In this document: piece by piece, positions 1 to 11,039 of the stretch
Position numbering within the stretch: position 1 is the first letter of the stretch
How the letters are laid out: every line of letters begins with the position of its first letter
Assembly (NCBI GenBank): GCA_963825345.1
Contig: CAWGSQ010000002.1
Location: 1-64,000 of the forward strand
Source: JACVRW01 sp963825345
Lineage (GTDB): Bacteria; Actinomycetota; Thermoleophilia; Solirubrobacterales; Thermoleophilaceae
Direction of reading: 5' to 3'
DNA: 64,000 nt
The notes under the pieces: generated by a model
Databases searched by the model: none
Told to the model about the DNA's origin: nothing
What the model saw: only the letters and a program-made list of their open reading frames with translations
Made by a program: the position numbers and the translations under genes

Positions 1-39
1 GGCGTGCTCGAGGAGCAGGACGAGCGCAGCGAGGACCGG

Positions 40-1124
40 CTAGGCGGCGGCTCTGTCGCCGGCGCGCCGGAGTAGCTCGGCGCGCACGAACTGGTCGAGG
101 TCTCCGTCGAGGACGCCCTGGGCGTTGCCCGCCTCGACGCCGGTGCGGTGGTCCTTGACCATCGTGTACGGGTGCAGCACGTAGGAGCGGATCTGTGAGC
201 CCCAGCCAACGTCCTGCGCCTCGCCCTTCTCCTTCGCGATCTCCTCCTGGCGGCGGCGCTCCTCCAGCTCGAGCAGCTTGCCCTTCAGCATCTTCATCGC
301 CGTGTCGCGGTTGGAGGACTGCGAGCGCTCGTTCTGGCACTGCACGACGATGCCGGTGGGCCGGTGCGTGATTCGCACGGCGGAGTCGGTCTTGTTCACG
401 TGCTGGCCGCCGGCTCCTGACGCGCGGTAGGTGTCGATCTGGATGTCGTCGGGCTCGATCTCGACCTCCACCGCGTCCTCCACCAGCGGCGCCACCTCGA
501 CGCCGGCGAACGCCGTGTGTCGGCGCGACTGCGCGTCGTACGGGGAGATGCGCACCAGCCGGTGCACGCCCTTCTCCGCGCTGAACAGCCCGTAGGCGTT
601 CTCGCCCTGCGCGATGAACGTGGCCGACTTGATGCCGGCCTCCTCACCCTCGGACTCCTCCTTCAGCTCCACCTTCATCCCGCGGCGCTCTGCCCAGCGC
701 ATCAGCATGCGCAGCACCATCTCGGCCCAGTCCTGCGAGTCGGTGCCTCCGGCACCGGCGTTCACGGTCACAACCGCGTCGCCCGCGTCGTACTCGCCCG
801 AGAACAGCCGCGCCTCCTCGAGCTCAGCGAGGCGCGCCTCGATCGACGCCCGCTGCTCCTCGAGCTCGCTCGCCATTGATTCGTCCTCCTCGGCCAGCTC
901 CTCAAGCGTCTCCAGGTCACCGATGTCCGACTCGAGCGAGCGGAACGTCTCGAGCCGCCGCCCGACGGAGGAGTGCTCAGCGGACACCGACGCCGCGTGA
1001 CCCTGGTCATCCCAGAAGCCGGGCGCCTGCATCTCGCCCTCGAGCTCGCCTAGGCGAGCGTCCAGCTTGGCTGGGTCAAAGAGAGTCCGCGAGCAGCTTC
1101 AGCTGGCCGCGGAGGCCATTGGCA

Positions 1125-1135
<11 letters not shown>
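40..1135 (-). CDS. prfB: Peptide chain release factor 2, with programmed +1 frameshift
   Basis: RF2 releases finished peptides at UGA and UAA. The long frame (40-1077) carries the GGQ motif (SGAGGQHVNKTDSAV) and the codon-recognition loop, which reads SPY instead of the usual SPF. The family's N-terminus is missing from that frame: its first ATG is at 1032 and gives only 330 aa. An ATG at 1135 inside the secA 3' end opens a 19-codon zero frame (MAHSANGLRGQLKLLADSL) ending CTT TGA at 1081-1076. A +1 slip on CTT resumes at GAC (1077) and gives about 364 aa, the normal RF2 length. This is the classic autoregulatory CUU-UGA-C site. The upstream AGGGGG stimulator of E. coli is not obvious. A TGA closes the downstream frame just upstream of the site, so no conventional start is available there. 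Confidence 0.93.
1075..1081 (-). promoter_or_regulatory. prfB: prfB +1 programmed frameshift site CTTTGAC
   Basis: On the minus strand the heptamer CTT TGA C follows 19 in-frame codons from the ATG at 1135. Slippage of the CTT-decoding tRNA by +1 places GAC in the A site and joins the RF2 body. In characterised prfB genes this site lets low RF2 levels raise RF2 synthesis, because the UGA is itself read by RF2. Confidence 0.85.
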
Positions 1136-4001
<2,866 letters not shown>

Positions 4002-4010
4002 CTCTGAGCA

Positions 4011-4016
4011 ACGGTA
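4011..4016 (-). promoter_or_regulatory. Leaderless-type -10 (TACCGT) for secA
   Basis: TAnnnT hexamer on the minus strand, 9 bases from the secA ATG; no Shine-Dalgarno sequence lies between them. It would put the transcript start at or near the start codon. Confidence 0.45.
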
Positions 4017-4024
4017 GCAAGGCG

Positions 4025-4056
4025 CCGGGCCGCTACCGGGCCGCTACCGCACCGCT
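4025..4056. repeat. 11-bp tandem repeat between hpf and secA
   Basis: Two exact copies of CCGGGCCGCTA followed by a degenerate third copy (CCGCACCGCT) fill most of the short gap between the hpf stop and the secA start. No function is evident. The repeat is upstream of the likely secA -10 hexamer. Confidence 0.6.
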
Positions 4057-4066
4057 TTCGCGCCGC

Positions 4067-4405
4067 CTAAGCGGCGTGTTCCTGAGCCGCGTGCTTCTGC
4101 GCCTCTCGCCGCGCCCGGCGCTTGTCGCGATGCTTCTTGACCTGACGCGCGAGGTCGTCGGCCAGGAGGTTCACCGAGTGCCCCATGTCGTCGGAGCGCT
4201 CGCACGCCCTCAGGGTCACCCCCTTGAGCCTCAGGCTCCCCTCCGCCACCTGCGAATCGCCCTTCCCAGGCTCCTCCCTGAGCTCGATGGTCAACTCGGC
4301 CAGGGGCGAGACCTGCCGCGCAACCTTCCCCAGCTTCTTCTCCACACGCGAGAGAAGCTCCTCGTCCGCGCTTGCGCCGCCTCGACCCTTCACCTGGATG
4401 CGCAT
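4067..4405 (-). CDS. hpf: Ribosome hibernation promoting factor (HPF/YfiA, short form)
   Basis: S30AE-family protein that binds the 30S decoding centre and inactivates ribosomes under stress. The start MRIQVKGR at 4405 is chosen because a strong AGGAGG lies a few bases upstream; a longer reading to 4465 adds a non-homologous leader. The product is 112 aa: the beta-alpha-beta S30AE fold (residues about 1-95) followed by a Lys/Arg-rich tail. It lacks the C-terminal dimerisation domain of the long actinobacterial HPF, so it is a short form. It sits between comF and secA on the same strand, a neighbourhood conserved in actinobacteria. Confidence 0.85.
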   Translation of the reverse strand: MRIQVKGRGGASADEELLSRVEKKLGKVARQVSPLAELTIELREEPGKGDSQVAEGSLRLKGVTLRACERSDDMGHSVNLLADDLARQVKKHRDKRRARREAQKHAAQEHAA

Positions 4406-4464
4406 CTGCCCTCCTGGACCTTGGGGTATCCGATGATAGGCCTCCCCCTCGCCGCTTTCCAGCA

Positions 4465-5079
4465 TCAGCGGCCAATCGTTCTCGCAAATACCAGCGCGGC
4501 CACCTCGATCGACCCGGCTGTCCGCAGCACGGACGCGCAGGCGGCAAGCGTGGCGCCGGTCGTGGCCACATCGTCCACGAGGACTGCGCGCCCCGGCGCG
4601 GACGCGCGCAGCTCGATGCCGCCCGCCGGACCGAGGCGCCGCTCGCGCCGGTCGCGGCCCACCTGCGTGGCGGCCGAGCCGCTACGCCGGAGGCAATCGG
4701 CCAGCTCGAGACCGGTCCTGCGCGCCAGTGCACCCGCGATCAGAGCCGCCTGGTTGTAGCCCCGCCGCCGCAGCCGGCGCGGGTGGAGCGGCACGGGCAC
4801 GAGCGCAGGGCGCAAGGCGGCGCCGAGCAGTTCCGCGGGTGCATTTGCGGCAATCTGCGCGGCCATCGCGCCGGCCACCGCGGTCGCGCCGCGGAACTTC
4901 AGAGCACCAACAAGGTCGCGAGCCGGCCCGGCGTACGCGACGGGCGCCCACGCCCGCACACCGGACAGCACCACAGGCTCGGATCCCAGGCGCCGCAGCA
5001 GGCGCCGGCAGCCGAAACACAGCGGCTCCCGTCTTCGCGCCACGCCGCCGCAGCTCCAGCACAGCGGCGGAACAAGCAT
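4465..5079 (-). CDS. comF: ComF family phosphoribosyltransferase-like protein
   Basis: The 204-aa protein starts at MLVPPLCWSCGG (5079); the open frame continues upstream only as low-complexity Arg/Ala sequence. It has an N-terminal four-cysteine zinc ribbon (CWSC...CFGC, residues 7-25) and a C-terminal type I phosphoribosyltransferase fold with the PRPP-binding motif AVLVDDVATTGATL near residue 170. Homologues act in DNA uptake in competent bacteria, but many actinobacterial copies have no tested role. It lies 59 bases upstream of hpf on the same strand and is probably co-transcribed with it. Confidence 0.88.
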   Translation of the reverse strand: MLVPPLCWSCGGVARRREPLCFGCRRLLRRLGSEPVVLSGVRAWAPVAYAGPARDLVGALKFRGATAVAGAMAAQIAANAPAELLGAALRPALVPVPLHPRRLRRRGYNQAALIAGALARRTGLELADCLRRSGSAATQVGRDRRERRLGPAGGIELRASAPGRAVLVDDVATTGATLAACASVLRTAGSIEVAALVFARTIGR

Positions 5080-5135
5080 CCGAGGCAGGATGCCCGCGGC
5101 CGGGTGACCCCTGGGCACGCCATTGCGACAATCCC

Positions 5136-5963
5136 GTGACAGTGGAGCACCCGCGCATCCAGTGGTTCGCCGATCCAGCCGTCCTGGCGCCGCTTGCACT
5201 GATGGTCTGGATCTACGTCTGGCGCTTCCGCGACGCACGCAGGGAGGCCGGCGGGCGCGGCGCGGGGCCGCTTCAGGCGATCGCTTTCGCCGGCGGCATG
5301 CTGGCCCTGCTCGCGGCGCTCGTGTCACCGATCGACGGGCTCGGCGCGGACTATCTGTTCTCCGCCCACATGGTCCAGCACGTGCTGCTCGGCGACATCG
5401 CGCCTTTGCTGCTGCTCCTGGCGCTGTCGCGGGTGATCATGCGGCCGGCCACGCGCCGGCTGATGCGGGTCGAGCGTGCCCTAGGCCCGCTCGCGAGTCC
5501 CTGGGTCGCCATCGCGATCTGGCTCGGAGTCATGTACCTCTGGCACATCCCGGCCCTCTACGACGCGGCCGCCGAGCACCCGCTGCTGCACATGGTCGAG
5601 CACGTCTCGTTCTTCGCGGCGGGCGTGGCGCTCTGGTGGCCCCTGGTCCAGCCGGTCCCCATGCGCAAGGGCCTCAGCGGCATGCAGCCGATCGCCTACA
5701 TCGCGCTGTGCAAGGGCGGCCTCGCGGCGCTAGGCCTCTTCCTGGCCTGGAGCTCCACGGCCCACTACCCCTGGTACGAGCACACGCCGCGAATCTGGGG
5801 CCTCAGCCCGGTCGAGGACCAGAACGTGGCGGGCGTGATCATGATGGTCGAGCAGTCGCTGACGCTCGCGCTCGTGCTGGTCTGGCAGTTCACGCGGATG
5901 CTGACGCGCTCCGAGCAGGAGGAGCAGCGGCGCGAGCGGTTGGAGGAGGCGGGCGTCAGTTAG
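5136..5963 (+). CDS. ctaG: Cytochrome c oxidase assembly protein CtaG (caa3 type)
   Basis: Integral membrane protein of the CtaG_caa3 family, linked to copper insertion and maturation of caa3-type oxidase. It is 275 aa from the GTG at 5136 (GTG ACA GTG; the second GTG at 5142 is possible). Roughly seven hydrophobic segments are visible. Conserved features include AHMVQHVLLGDIAPL near residue 80, the YLWHIPALYD loop and HMVEHVSFF, whose Met/His pairs are candidate copper ligands. It is divergent from comF with a 56-bp gap. No oxidase genes are in the window. Confidence 0.88.
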   Translation: MTVEHPRIQWFADPAVLAPLALMVWIYVWRFRDARREAGGRGAGPLQAIAFAGGMLALLAALVSPIDGLGADYLFSAHMVQHVLLGDIAPLLLLLALSRVIMRPATRRLMRVERALGPLASPWVAIAIWLGVMYLWHIPALYDAAAEHPLLHMVEHVSFFAAGVALWWPLVQPVPMRKGLSGMQPIAYIALCKGGLAALGLFLAWSSTAHYPWYEHTPRIWGLSPVEDQNVAGVIMMVEQSLTLALVLVWQFTRMLTRSEQEEQRRERLEEAGVS

Positions 5964-5978
5964 TCCGGCATAGGCGGA

Positions 5979-7343
5979 TTAACTGACGACGGAACCTTCC
6001 AGCACGGCGCCATCGGGGATCGACGCCGGCCCCTCCACCCGGACCCGCCCGCGGACGACGACGTCCGCGCCGAACCGCACATCACCCTCGACGTCAAGAG
6101 CCTCCGCGGCGCGCAGCGACGGCGGACCCGCCGGGAAGCGCTCGTCGAAGTCGCGCAGCAGCTTGAACTCGTTCGACAGCTTCACCAGCGGCGCCGCCTC
6201 GCGCTCCGGAGTGAGCTGGATAGTCCAGTCATCAGCGAGCTCGTACGCGTCCGAGCGCACCACCAGCAGGTCGCTCGTGGTCTTCACGGGCGTGAAGCGG
6301 GGGCGCGGCACGTGCACCGCGGCTGCACCGTCGAACACTGCGATCGCGGCGCCCATCGCGGTCTCGAGCTGAATCACGTCGGGTGACGAGGGGTCGGTGG
6401 GATCCACGTTCTTGCGGTTCACGATCATCGGCAGCCCGAGGATCCCGTCGCGCTCCTCGAGAGTCCGCTCGAGCGCGCGCAGGTTCACCCAGATGTTGTT
6501 GGCATTGAAGAAGCGGTGGCGCTTCACGTCCTCGAAGGCGCCCTGGTCGTCCTCCGGGACCTGGGCCGTCTCCCGCAAGATGAGGCTGCCGCCGTCGCTA
6601 CGGCGCGCGAGGTGTCCGCCCTTACGGTCGGCCTCGGTCCGGTCCACCACCTCTGAGACGAACGGCAGCTCTTCGCTCGCGAACCAGGAGAGGATCCGTG
6701 GCTCGAGCACCGCGCCGAGGTTGTCCGAGTTCGACAGGAACAGGTACTCGTAGCCGCGCTCGAGCAGCGTCGAAAGGGTGCCCGACGTGGCGAGCGAGGT
6801 GAACACGTCGCCGTGGCCCGGGGGCGCCCACTCGAGGGCGGGATCGGCCTCCCAGTTCACCGGCTCGTACCCGTCGGCCAGCAGCTTCGGGACCTTCCCC
6901 TGCACGAAATCGAGCGGCAGCCCCTCAATGCGCAGTTCCGGGTACTGCTCCAGCGCCTCCAGTGTGTCGTCGCGCGTCGCGAAGCTATTCATCAGGAGCA
7001 GCGGAATCGCCGCATCGTGCTTGGCCCGCAGGTGGAGCACCTGGCGCACGATCACGTCGAGGAAGGTCTGTCCCTCCTTTATCTCGAGCAGCGATTTCGC
7101 CCTGGTCATTCCCATGCTCGTACCGAGACCTCCGTTGAGCTTGAGCACGACGACGCGGCTGAGGTCGGAGGCATCGGGGCTGGGCAGCTCCTCGGCGCTC
7201 GGAACGTCGGTGAGGGGCTCGAGCTCCGCCTCGGGGAGCAGCCCCTGCTCGCCGCTGCGCAGGCGCTCCTCGTAGTGCGCGAACGTGTCGATCGCGATCT
7301 TGGGCAGTCCCTCCTGCCGCATCTTCTCGGTCGCCGCGCTCAC
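5979..7343 (-). CDS. UTP--glucose-1-phosphate uridylyltransferase (UDPGP family)
   Basis: Makes UDP-glucose from UTP and glucose-1-phosphate. The 454-aa protein is of the eukaryote-like UDPGP fold rather than bacterial GalU. The nucleotide-binding loop is VVLKLNGGLGTSMG (near residue 66), followed by the catalytic Lys region MTRAKSLLEI, with a LLLMNSFATRDDT strand and a short left-handed helix-like C-terminus. It starts with GTG at 7343, preceded by TAGGAT seven bases upstream. Its product would feed the UDP-glucose dehydrogenase and glycosyltransferases at 23-50 kb. An N-acetylhexosamine-1-P substrate cannot be excluded from sequence. Confidence 0.88.
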   Translation of the reverse strand: MSAATEKMRQEGLPKIAIDTFAHYEERLRSGEQGLLPEAELEPLTDVPSAEELPSPDASDLSRVVVLKLNGGLGTSMGMTRAKSLLEIKEGQTFLDVIVRQVLHLRAKHDAAIPLLLMNSFATRDDTLEALEQYPELRIEGLPLDFVQGKVPKLLADGYEPVNWEADPALEWAPPGHGDVFTSLATSGTLSTLLERGYEYLFLSNSDNLGAVLEPRILSWFASEELPFVSEVVDRTEADRKGGHLARRSDGGSLILRETAQVPEDDQGAFEDVKRHRFFNANNIWVNLRALERTLEERDGILGLPMIVNRKNVDPTDPSSPDVIQLETAMGAAIAVFDGAAAVHVPRPRFTPVKTTSDLLVVRSDAYELADDWTIQLTPEREAAPLVKLSNEFKLLRDFDERFPAGPPSLRAAEALDVEGDVRFGADVVVRGRVRVEGPASIPDGAVLEGSVVS

Positions 7344-7350
7344 CGCGCCG

Positions 7351-7369
7351 ATCCTAGAGCGGCTAGCGT
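7351..7369. promoter_or_regulatory. Divergent leaderless-type -10 pair (UDPGP gene / GNAT gene)
   Basis: TAGGAT on the minus strand (7351-7356) ends 7 bases before the GTG at 7343. TAGCGT on the plus strand (7364-7369) ends 7 bases before the GTG at 7377. Neither gene has a Shine-Dalgarno sequence. Confidence 0.5.
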
Positions 7370-7376
7370 GCGCTCC

Positions 7377-7850
7377 GTGATCACGACAGTCACCGAGGCC
7401 GACCTACCCGAGCTGCTCCCGCTGATGCGCGGCTACTGCGACTTCTACGAGGTCGACCCGTCCGACGACGCCCTGCTCGCCATGTCACGCACCCTGATCG
7501 ACGGCCCCGAGCTCGAGGGCATGCAGCTGATCGCGCGCGACGACGACGGCCGCGCCGTGGGCTTCGCCACGATCTTCTGGACCTGGACCACCCTCAGCGC
7601 CTCCCGTCTGGGCGTGATGAACGACCTGTTCGTGGTGGCCGACGCGCGTGGCGGCGGCCATGCGGACGCACTGATCACCGCGTGCACGGAGCGCTGCCGC
7701 GAGCGCGGCGCAACCGAGCTCGCCTGGCAAACGGCACACACGAACCTCCGCGCACAGGCGGTCTATGAGCGCGTCGGCGCAAAGCGCGACGAGCGCTGGC
7801 TCGACTACTCGCTGGACGTGCCGCCCGGCGCCACCACGCCGGACTCGTAG
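7377..7850 (+). CDS. GNAT family N-acetyltransferase
   Basis: 157-aa acetyltransferase of the GNAT fold; substrate unknown. The N-terminal beta-alpha region (TTVTEADLPELLPLMRGY) is followed by strand 4 (LGVMNDLFVVADARGGGHAD), which carries an acetyl-CoA pyrophosphate loop (ARGGGHAD) like the family R/Q-x-x-G-x-G/A signature. The C-terminus has the usual LRAQAVYERVGAKRDERW motif. The GTG at 7377 is preferred over the GTG at 7368 because a TAGCGT hexamer ends 7 bases before it. The 3' end overlaps the convergent response regulator by 46 bases. Confidence 0.85.
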   Translation: MITTVTEADLPELLPLMRGYCDFYEVDPSDDALLAMSRTLIDGPELEGMQLIARDDDGRAVGFATIFWTWTTLSASRLGVMNDLFVVADARGGGHADALITACTERCRERGATELAWQTAHTNLRAQAVYERVGAKRDERWLDYSLDVPPGATTPDS

Positions 7851-8518
7851 GCCAGCACGACCGCCTGCACGCGGTCGCGCACGCCGAGCTTCATGAGGAC
7901 GCGCGCCACGTGCGTCTTCACCGTGGTCTCGGAGACCACGAGCTCCGCGGCGATCTCCGCGTTCGACATCCCGCGCGCGATCAGCTTGAAGACCTCCAGC
8001 TCGCGCGGGGTCAGATCCTCGAGCGAGGCCGGCGCCGAGCGCTGGGCGGCGCCCGAGCGCGAGAACTCGTGGATCAGGCGCTTCGTGACCGAGGGCGCGA
8101 GCAGCGCGTCACCGTGGGCGATCACACGGATGCCGTCCACGAGCTGCTCGGCAGGCACGTCCTTCAGGAGGAAGCCACTCGCCCCGGCGCGCAGCGCGTC
8201 GTACACGTACTCGTCGAGGTCGAAGGTGGTGAGCATGAGCACTCGCGGTGCGCCGGTCCCATCGCCTGTGCCCCGAGGGGCGTCAGCCCCGACTTGGGTA
8301 TCTCCGGCGATCAGGCGCGTGGCCTCGATGCCGTCCATCTCCGGCATGCGGATGTCCATCAGCACGACGTCCGGTGCGAGGCGGCGCGCGCTGTCCACGG
8401 CTTGCGTGCCGTCCGCGCACTCGCCCACCACCTCGATGCCCTCCTCGGCATCGAGGATCATCCGGAAGCCGGCCCGGATGAGCGCCTGGTCGTCCACGAG
8501 CAGAACGCGGATGCTCAT
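7805..8518 (-). CDS. Two-component response regulator, NarL/FixJ family
   Basis: 237-aa DNA-binding regulator. The receiver domain (residues 1-135) has the acidic pair DD9-10, phospho-acceptor Asp55 (VVLMDIRMPEMDG) and the conserved Lys in FLLKDV. The C-terminal LuxR helix-turn-helix (LTPRELEVFKLIARGMSNAE) spans about 168-225. An Ala/Gly/Asp-rich stretch of some 18 residues (about 73-90) is inserted in the receiver between helix 3 and strand 4, where relatives have a few residues. It is translationally coupled to the kinase upstream (ATGA overlap at 8515-8518) and probably controls the neighbouring ABC operon. Confidence 0.93.
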   Translation of the reverse strand: MSIRVLLVDDQALIRAGFRMILDAEEGIEVVGECADGTQAVDSARRLAPDVVLMDIRMPEMDGIEATRLIAGDTQVGADAPRGTGDGTGAPRVLMLTTFDLDEYVYDALRAGASGFLLKDVPAEQLVDGIRVIAHGDALLAPSVTKRLIHEFSRSGAAQRSAPASLEDLTPRELEVFKLIARGMSNAEIAAELVVSETTVKTHVARVLMKLGVRDRVQAVVLAYESGVVAPGGTSSE

Positions 8519-9714
8519 GCGGGCACCTGACGAGACAGTTCGGCACCGGGCACGACCGGGCGCGTGGGAAGCCGCGCGTGGACGGCGAACCCGCCGCCCC
8601 GGCGCCGCCCCGCCTGGACGAGCCCGCCGTAGATGGCGGCCCGCTCCCGCATCCCCACGAGACCGTGCCCGCCGCCGGCGTCGCCCAGCTCAAAGCCCTC
8701 TCGCGAGCCCTCGCCGTCGTCCTCGATGCTCAGCACCACCTCGTTCGGCTCGTACGAAACGGTCACCGACGCCAGCCCGCCGCCAGCGTGCTTGAGGGCG
8801 TTGGTGAGCGCCTCCTGGACGATCCTGTAGGCGGTCAGGTCGATTCCCGGCGGCAGCGGCACCGGATCGCCGACGACTCGCAGCTCGACCTTGAGGCCGG
8901 CAGCCCGTGCCCGGCGCGCCAGCTCCTCGACCCGCGTGATGCTCGCCGGGCCCGACAGGTCCTCACCCTCACCCCGACGGACCGCGCCGAACAGGTGGCG
9001 GATCTCTGCGAGCGCCTCGCGGCCGGTGCGCTGGATCAGCGCGGCCACCTCGACCGCCTGGTCTGGGTTGCGGTCCACGATGCGACGCGCGGCCGCCGCC
9101 TGGACGACCATCACGCTCAGGTTGTGCGCCAGCACGTCGTGCAGCTCGCGCGCGATGCGGTTGCGCTCGAGGGTGATCGCCCGGCGTTCGTCCGCCTCAC
9201 GCGCGTGCTCGGCACGCTCGGCCTTCTCGGCCAGCTCGCGGGCGAGCATCGTCTGGATGCGGAGCGTGCGTCCGACGATCCAGGGGACGATCCAGAAGAA
9301 CGCGACCGGGAAAAAGATGTCGCTCGGGTCGTAGATGACAGAGACGACGACCACCACGATTGCCCCGGAAACGACGGCGACCACGCTGCGCGGCCCGACC
9401 AGGTGCTGCCCGACGGAGTAGCCGACGGTGACCAGGACGACGATGGATATGAACAGGTCCGGGGGCTGCGTGAGGAAGATGGCCAGGACCAGGAAACCGC
9501 TGAACGTGCAGACAACTGTGACCAGCGGGCGCGTCCGGCGCCATAGGGATGACAGCGCGATGAACGTGACGACCGCCAGGTTGGCGGCGAGGGGGCCGTC
9601 GCGGTTCTCAGAGGTGCATACGTCGATGATCGCGATCGCCACGAGGGACGCGGTGATCAGCCTGTCGATCGTGGTCCAGTCGCGCTCCGTCAGTCTGCGC
9701 AGCCGGTGACGCAT
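8515..9714 (-). CDS. Sensor histidine kinase (HisKA_3 type)
   Basis: 399-aa membrane kinase, partner of the regulator at 7805. The N-terminal 150 residues hold about five to six transmembrane segments without a sizeable extracellular sensor, suggesting membrane or intramembrane sensing. The dimerisation/phosphoacceptor box is intact (RIARELHDVLAHNLSVMVVQ, His192). The ATPase N-box (RIVQEALTNALKHAGG) and glycine boxes (DDGEG, GHGLVGMRER) are also intact. It overlaps the upstream pseudokinase stop by one base (TGATG) and the downstream regulator start by four, so the three are one operon. Confidence 0.93.
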   Translation of the reverse strand: MRHRLRRLTERDWTTIDRLITASLVAIAIIDVCTSENRDGPLAANLAVVTFIALSSLWRRTRPLVTVVCTFSGFLVLAIFLTQPPDLFISIVVLVTVGYSVGQHLVGPRSVVAVVSGAIVVVVVSVIYDPSDIFFPVAFFWIVPWIVGRTLRIQTMLARELAEKAERAEHAREADERRAITLERNRIARELHDVLAHNLSVMVVQAAAARRIVDRNPDQAVEVAALIQRTGREALAEIRHLFGAVRRGEGEDLSGPASITRVEELARRARAAGLKVELRVVGDPVPLPPGIDLTAYRIVQEALTNALKHAGGGLASVTVSYEPNEVVLSIEDDGEGSREGFELGDAGGGHGLVGMRERAAIYGGLVQAGRRRGGGFAVHARLPTRPVVPGAELSRQVPA

Positions 9715-10874
9715 CAGTCGTCCCCCTCGAGCGGCAGACGTGCCCGCAGGCTGAAGCCGCCGGAGTCGGCCCGGCCGGCGCGCAGATGCCCGCCGTACAG
9801 ACCCACGCGGTCGCGCAGACCGGGCAGGCGCTCAGACGCCCCGCCGGCGCGGTCGTCGTTCAGTTCCAGCTCCAGCTCTCGAGCCCCGTAGCGAACGACC
9901 AGCGCCGCCTCCGAGGCCTCGTTCTCTGCGGCGGCCCCGAGTGCGTCCTCGATCACGCGGTAGGCGGTGAGGTCGACACCGGGAGGGAGCGGACGCTCCT
10001 CACCCTCGACGCGCAACCCTACGACCAGTCCCCGCTCGCGCATGCGCTCAGCCAGCACCGCGAGGCGGCCGAGCCCGGGCTGGGGGGCAAGCTCAGGACC
10101 CTCCCCGTCACGCCGCAGGACGCCGAGCAGCCGGCGCATCTCGGTGAGGGCGTCTCGGCCGGTCTCCTCGACGGCTGCGAACGCACCACCGGCCCCGGCG
10201 GCGTCGCCGACTGCGATTGCGCGTGGGACGGCCTCGGCCTGAACGACCATCGCGCTCACTCCGTTCGCGACAATCGCCTGCAGCTCGGACGCTATGCGCG
10301 CCCGCTCCTCCTCGATCGCGGTGCGCGAGCGCTCGACCCGCTGGGCCTCGATATCCGCCGCCTTCTCACGCAGCTCGGCCTGGAGGAGCGAACGGCTGCG
10401 CAGGGCACGGCCGGCCGCGGTGGGCAACCCGAACAGAACGGCGGCCCACAGAATGTCGTCGGCGCTGAAGTGACCGCTCTCGAGGCTGAGTGCGATCAGC
10501 GTGCCGACGAGCGTCACCATGAACGCGAGCCAGAACTGCCGGCCGGTGGCATAGCGCCCCGTGGAGTAGAACAGCAGCATCACGGCCACGAACGGCGCCG
10601 TGGTCTCGGTGGTGACGAAGCCGTCGAGCGGCGCCTGGACCACCGTCGGCACCATGAAGATCAGGGCGGCGACCAGCGGGGCGCGGCGGCGGAAGGCGAC
10701 CGACGAGACCGCGAGCGCGCCCGCGACGATCGTCACCGTGCGGTCGTGCCCGTGGTCGTCGACCAAGGCCAGCTCGATGACCGTGACGGCAACGAACAGC
10801 GCCGCGAGCACCAGGTCGGCGCGGAACGGGTCCACCGCTTGGATGCGGGTGCGCACGGATTCGAGCATCTGCAC
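9714..10874 (-). CDS. Degenerate histidine-kinase-like protein (pseudokinase)
   Basis: 386-aa paralogue of the adjacent kinase with the same architecture: about five transmembrane segments, a HisKA_3-like helix pair and a HATPase fold. The phosphoacceptor box is RIASELQAIVANGVSAMVVQ, with Gln where the kinase has His. The N-box reads RVIEDALGAAAENE, without the Mg-binding Asn. The D-box DDGEG is replaced by NDDRAGG, while the GLRDRVGLYGG segment is kept. It is therefore unlikely to autophosphorylate and may modulate the true kinase as a heterodimer or as a sensor (inference). I place the start at the GTG at 10874, 7 bases after TACCTT. ATGs at 10910 and 10904 and the open frame to 11048 are alternatives. 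Confidence 0.82.
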   Translation of the reverse strand: MQMLESVRTRIQAVDPFRADLVLAALFVAVTVIELALVDDHGHDRTVTIVAGALAVSSVAFRRRAPLVAALIFMVPTVVQAPLDGFVTTETTAPFVAVMLLFYSTGRYATGRQFWLAFMVTLVGTLIALSLESGHFSADDILWAAVLFGLPTAAGRALRSRSLLQAELREKAADIEAQRVERSRTAIEEERARIASELQAIVANGVSAMVVQAEAVPRAIAVGDAAGAGGAFAAVEETGRDALTEMRRLLGVLRRDGEGPELAPQPGLGRLAVLAERMRERGLVVGLRVEGEERPLPPGVDLTAYRVIEDALGAAAENEASEAALVVRYGARELELELNDDRAGGASERLPGLRDRVGLYGGHLRAGRADSGGFSLRARLPLEGDD

Positions 10875-10881
10875 GACCCCC

Positions 10882-10887
10882 AAGGTA
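10882..10887 (-). promoter_or_regulatory. Leaderless-type -10 (TACCTT) for the pseudokinase operon
   Basis: Ends 7 bases before the GTG at 10874. It decides the start chosen for that gene and would head a three-gene transcript of pseudokinase, kinase and regulator. Confidence 0.4.
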
Positions 10888-11039
10888 TCCGCGCGCGTGT
10901 GCATATCCATCGTCCGCGCCGCCGATTCCCTGTCATCCCTTAGGAGGACCCATCCCCTACGCGGGATCGTCCCTGCGGCGACGCAAAGATCAACGTCGAG
11001 GCCGATGTGCAGAAGACGCGCCGGTGGGAGCTTGTCGAC

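Noticed and set aside
1..39. Possible gene end at the left edge
   Set aside because: Only 39 bases precede the prfB stop; no frame can be assigned.
40..1032. RF2 as a 330-aa protein starting at the ATG at 1032
   Set aside because: It would lack the conserved N-terminal helix; the CTTTGAC site with a zero-frame ATG restores normal length.
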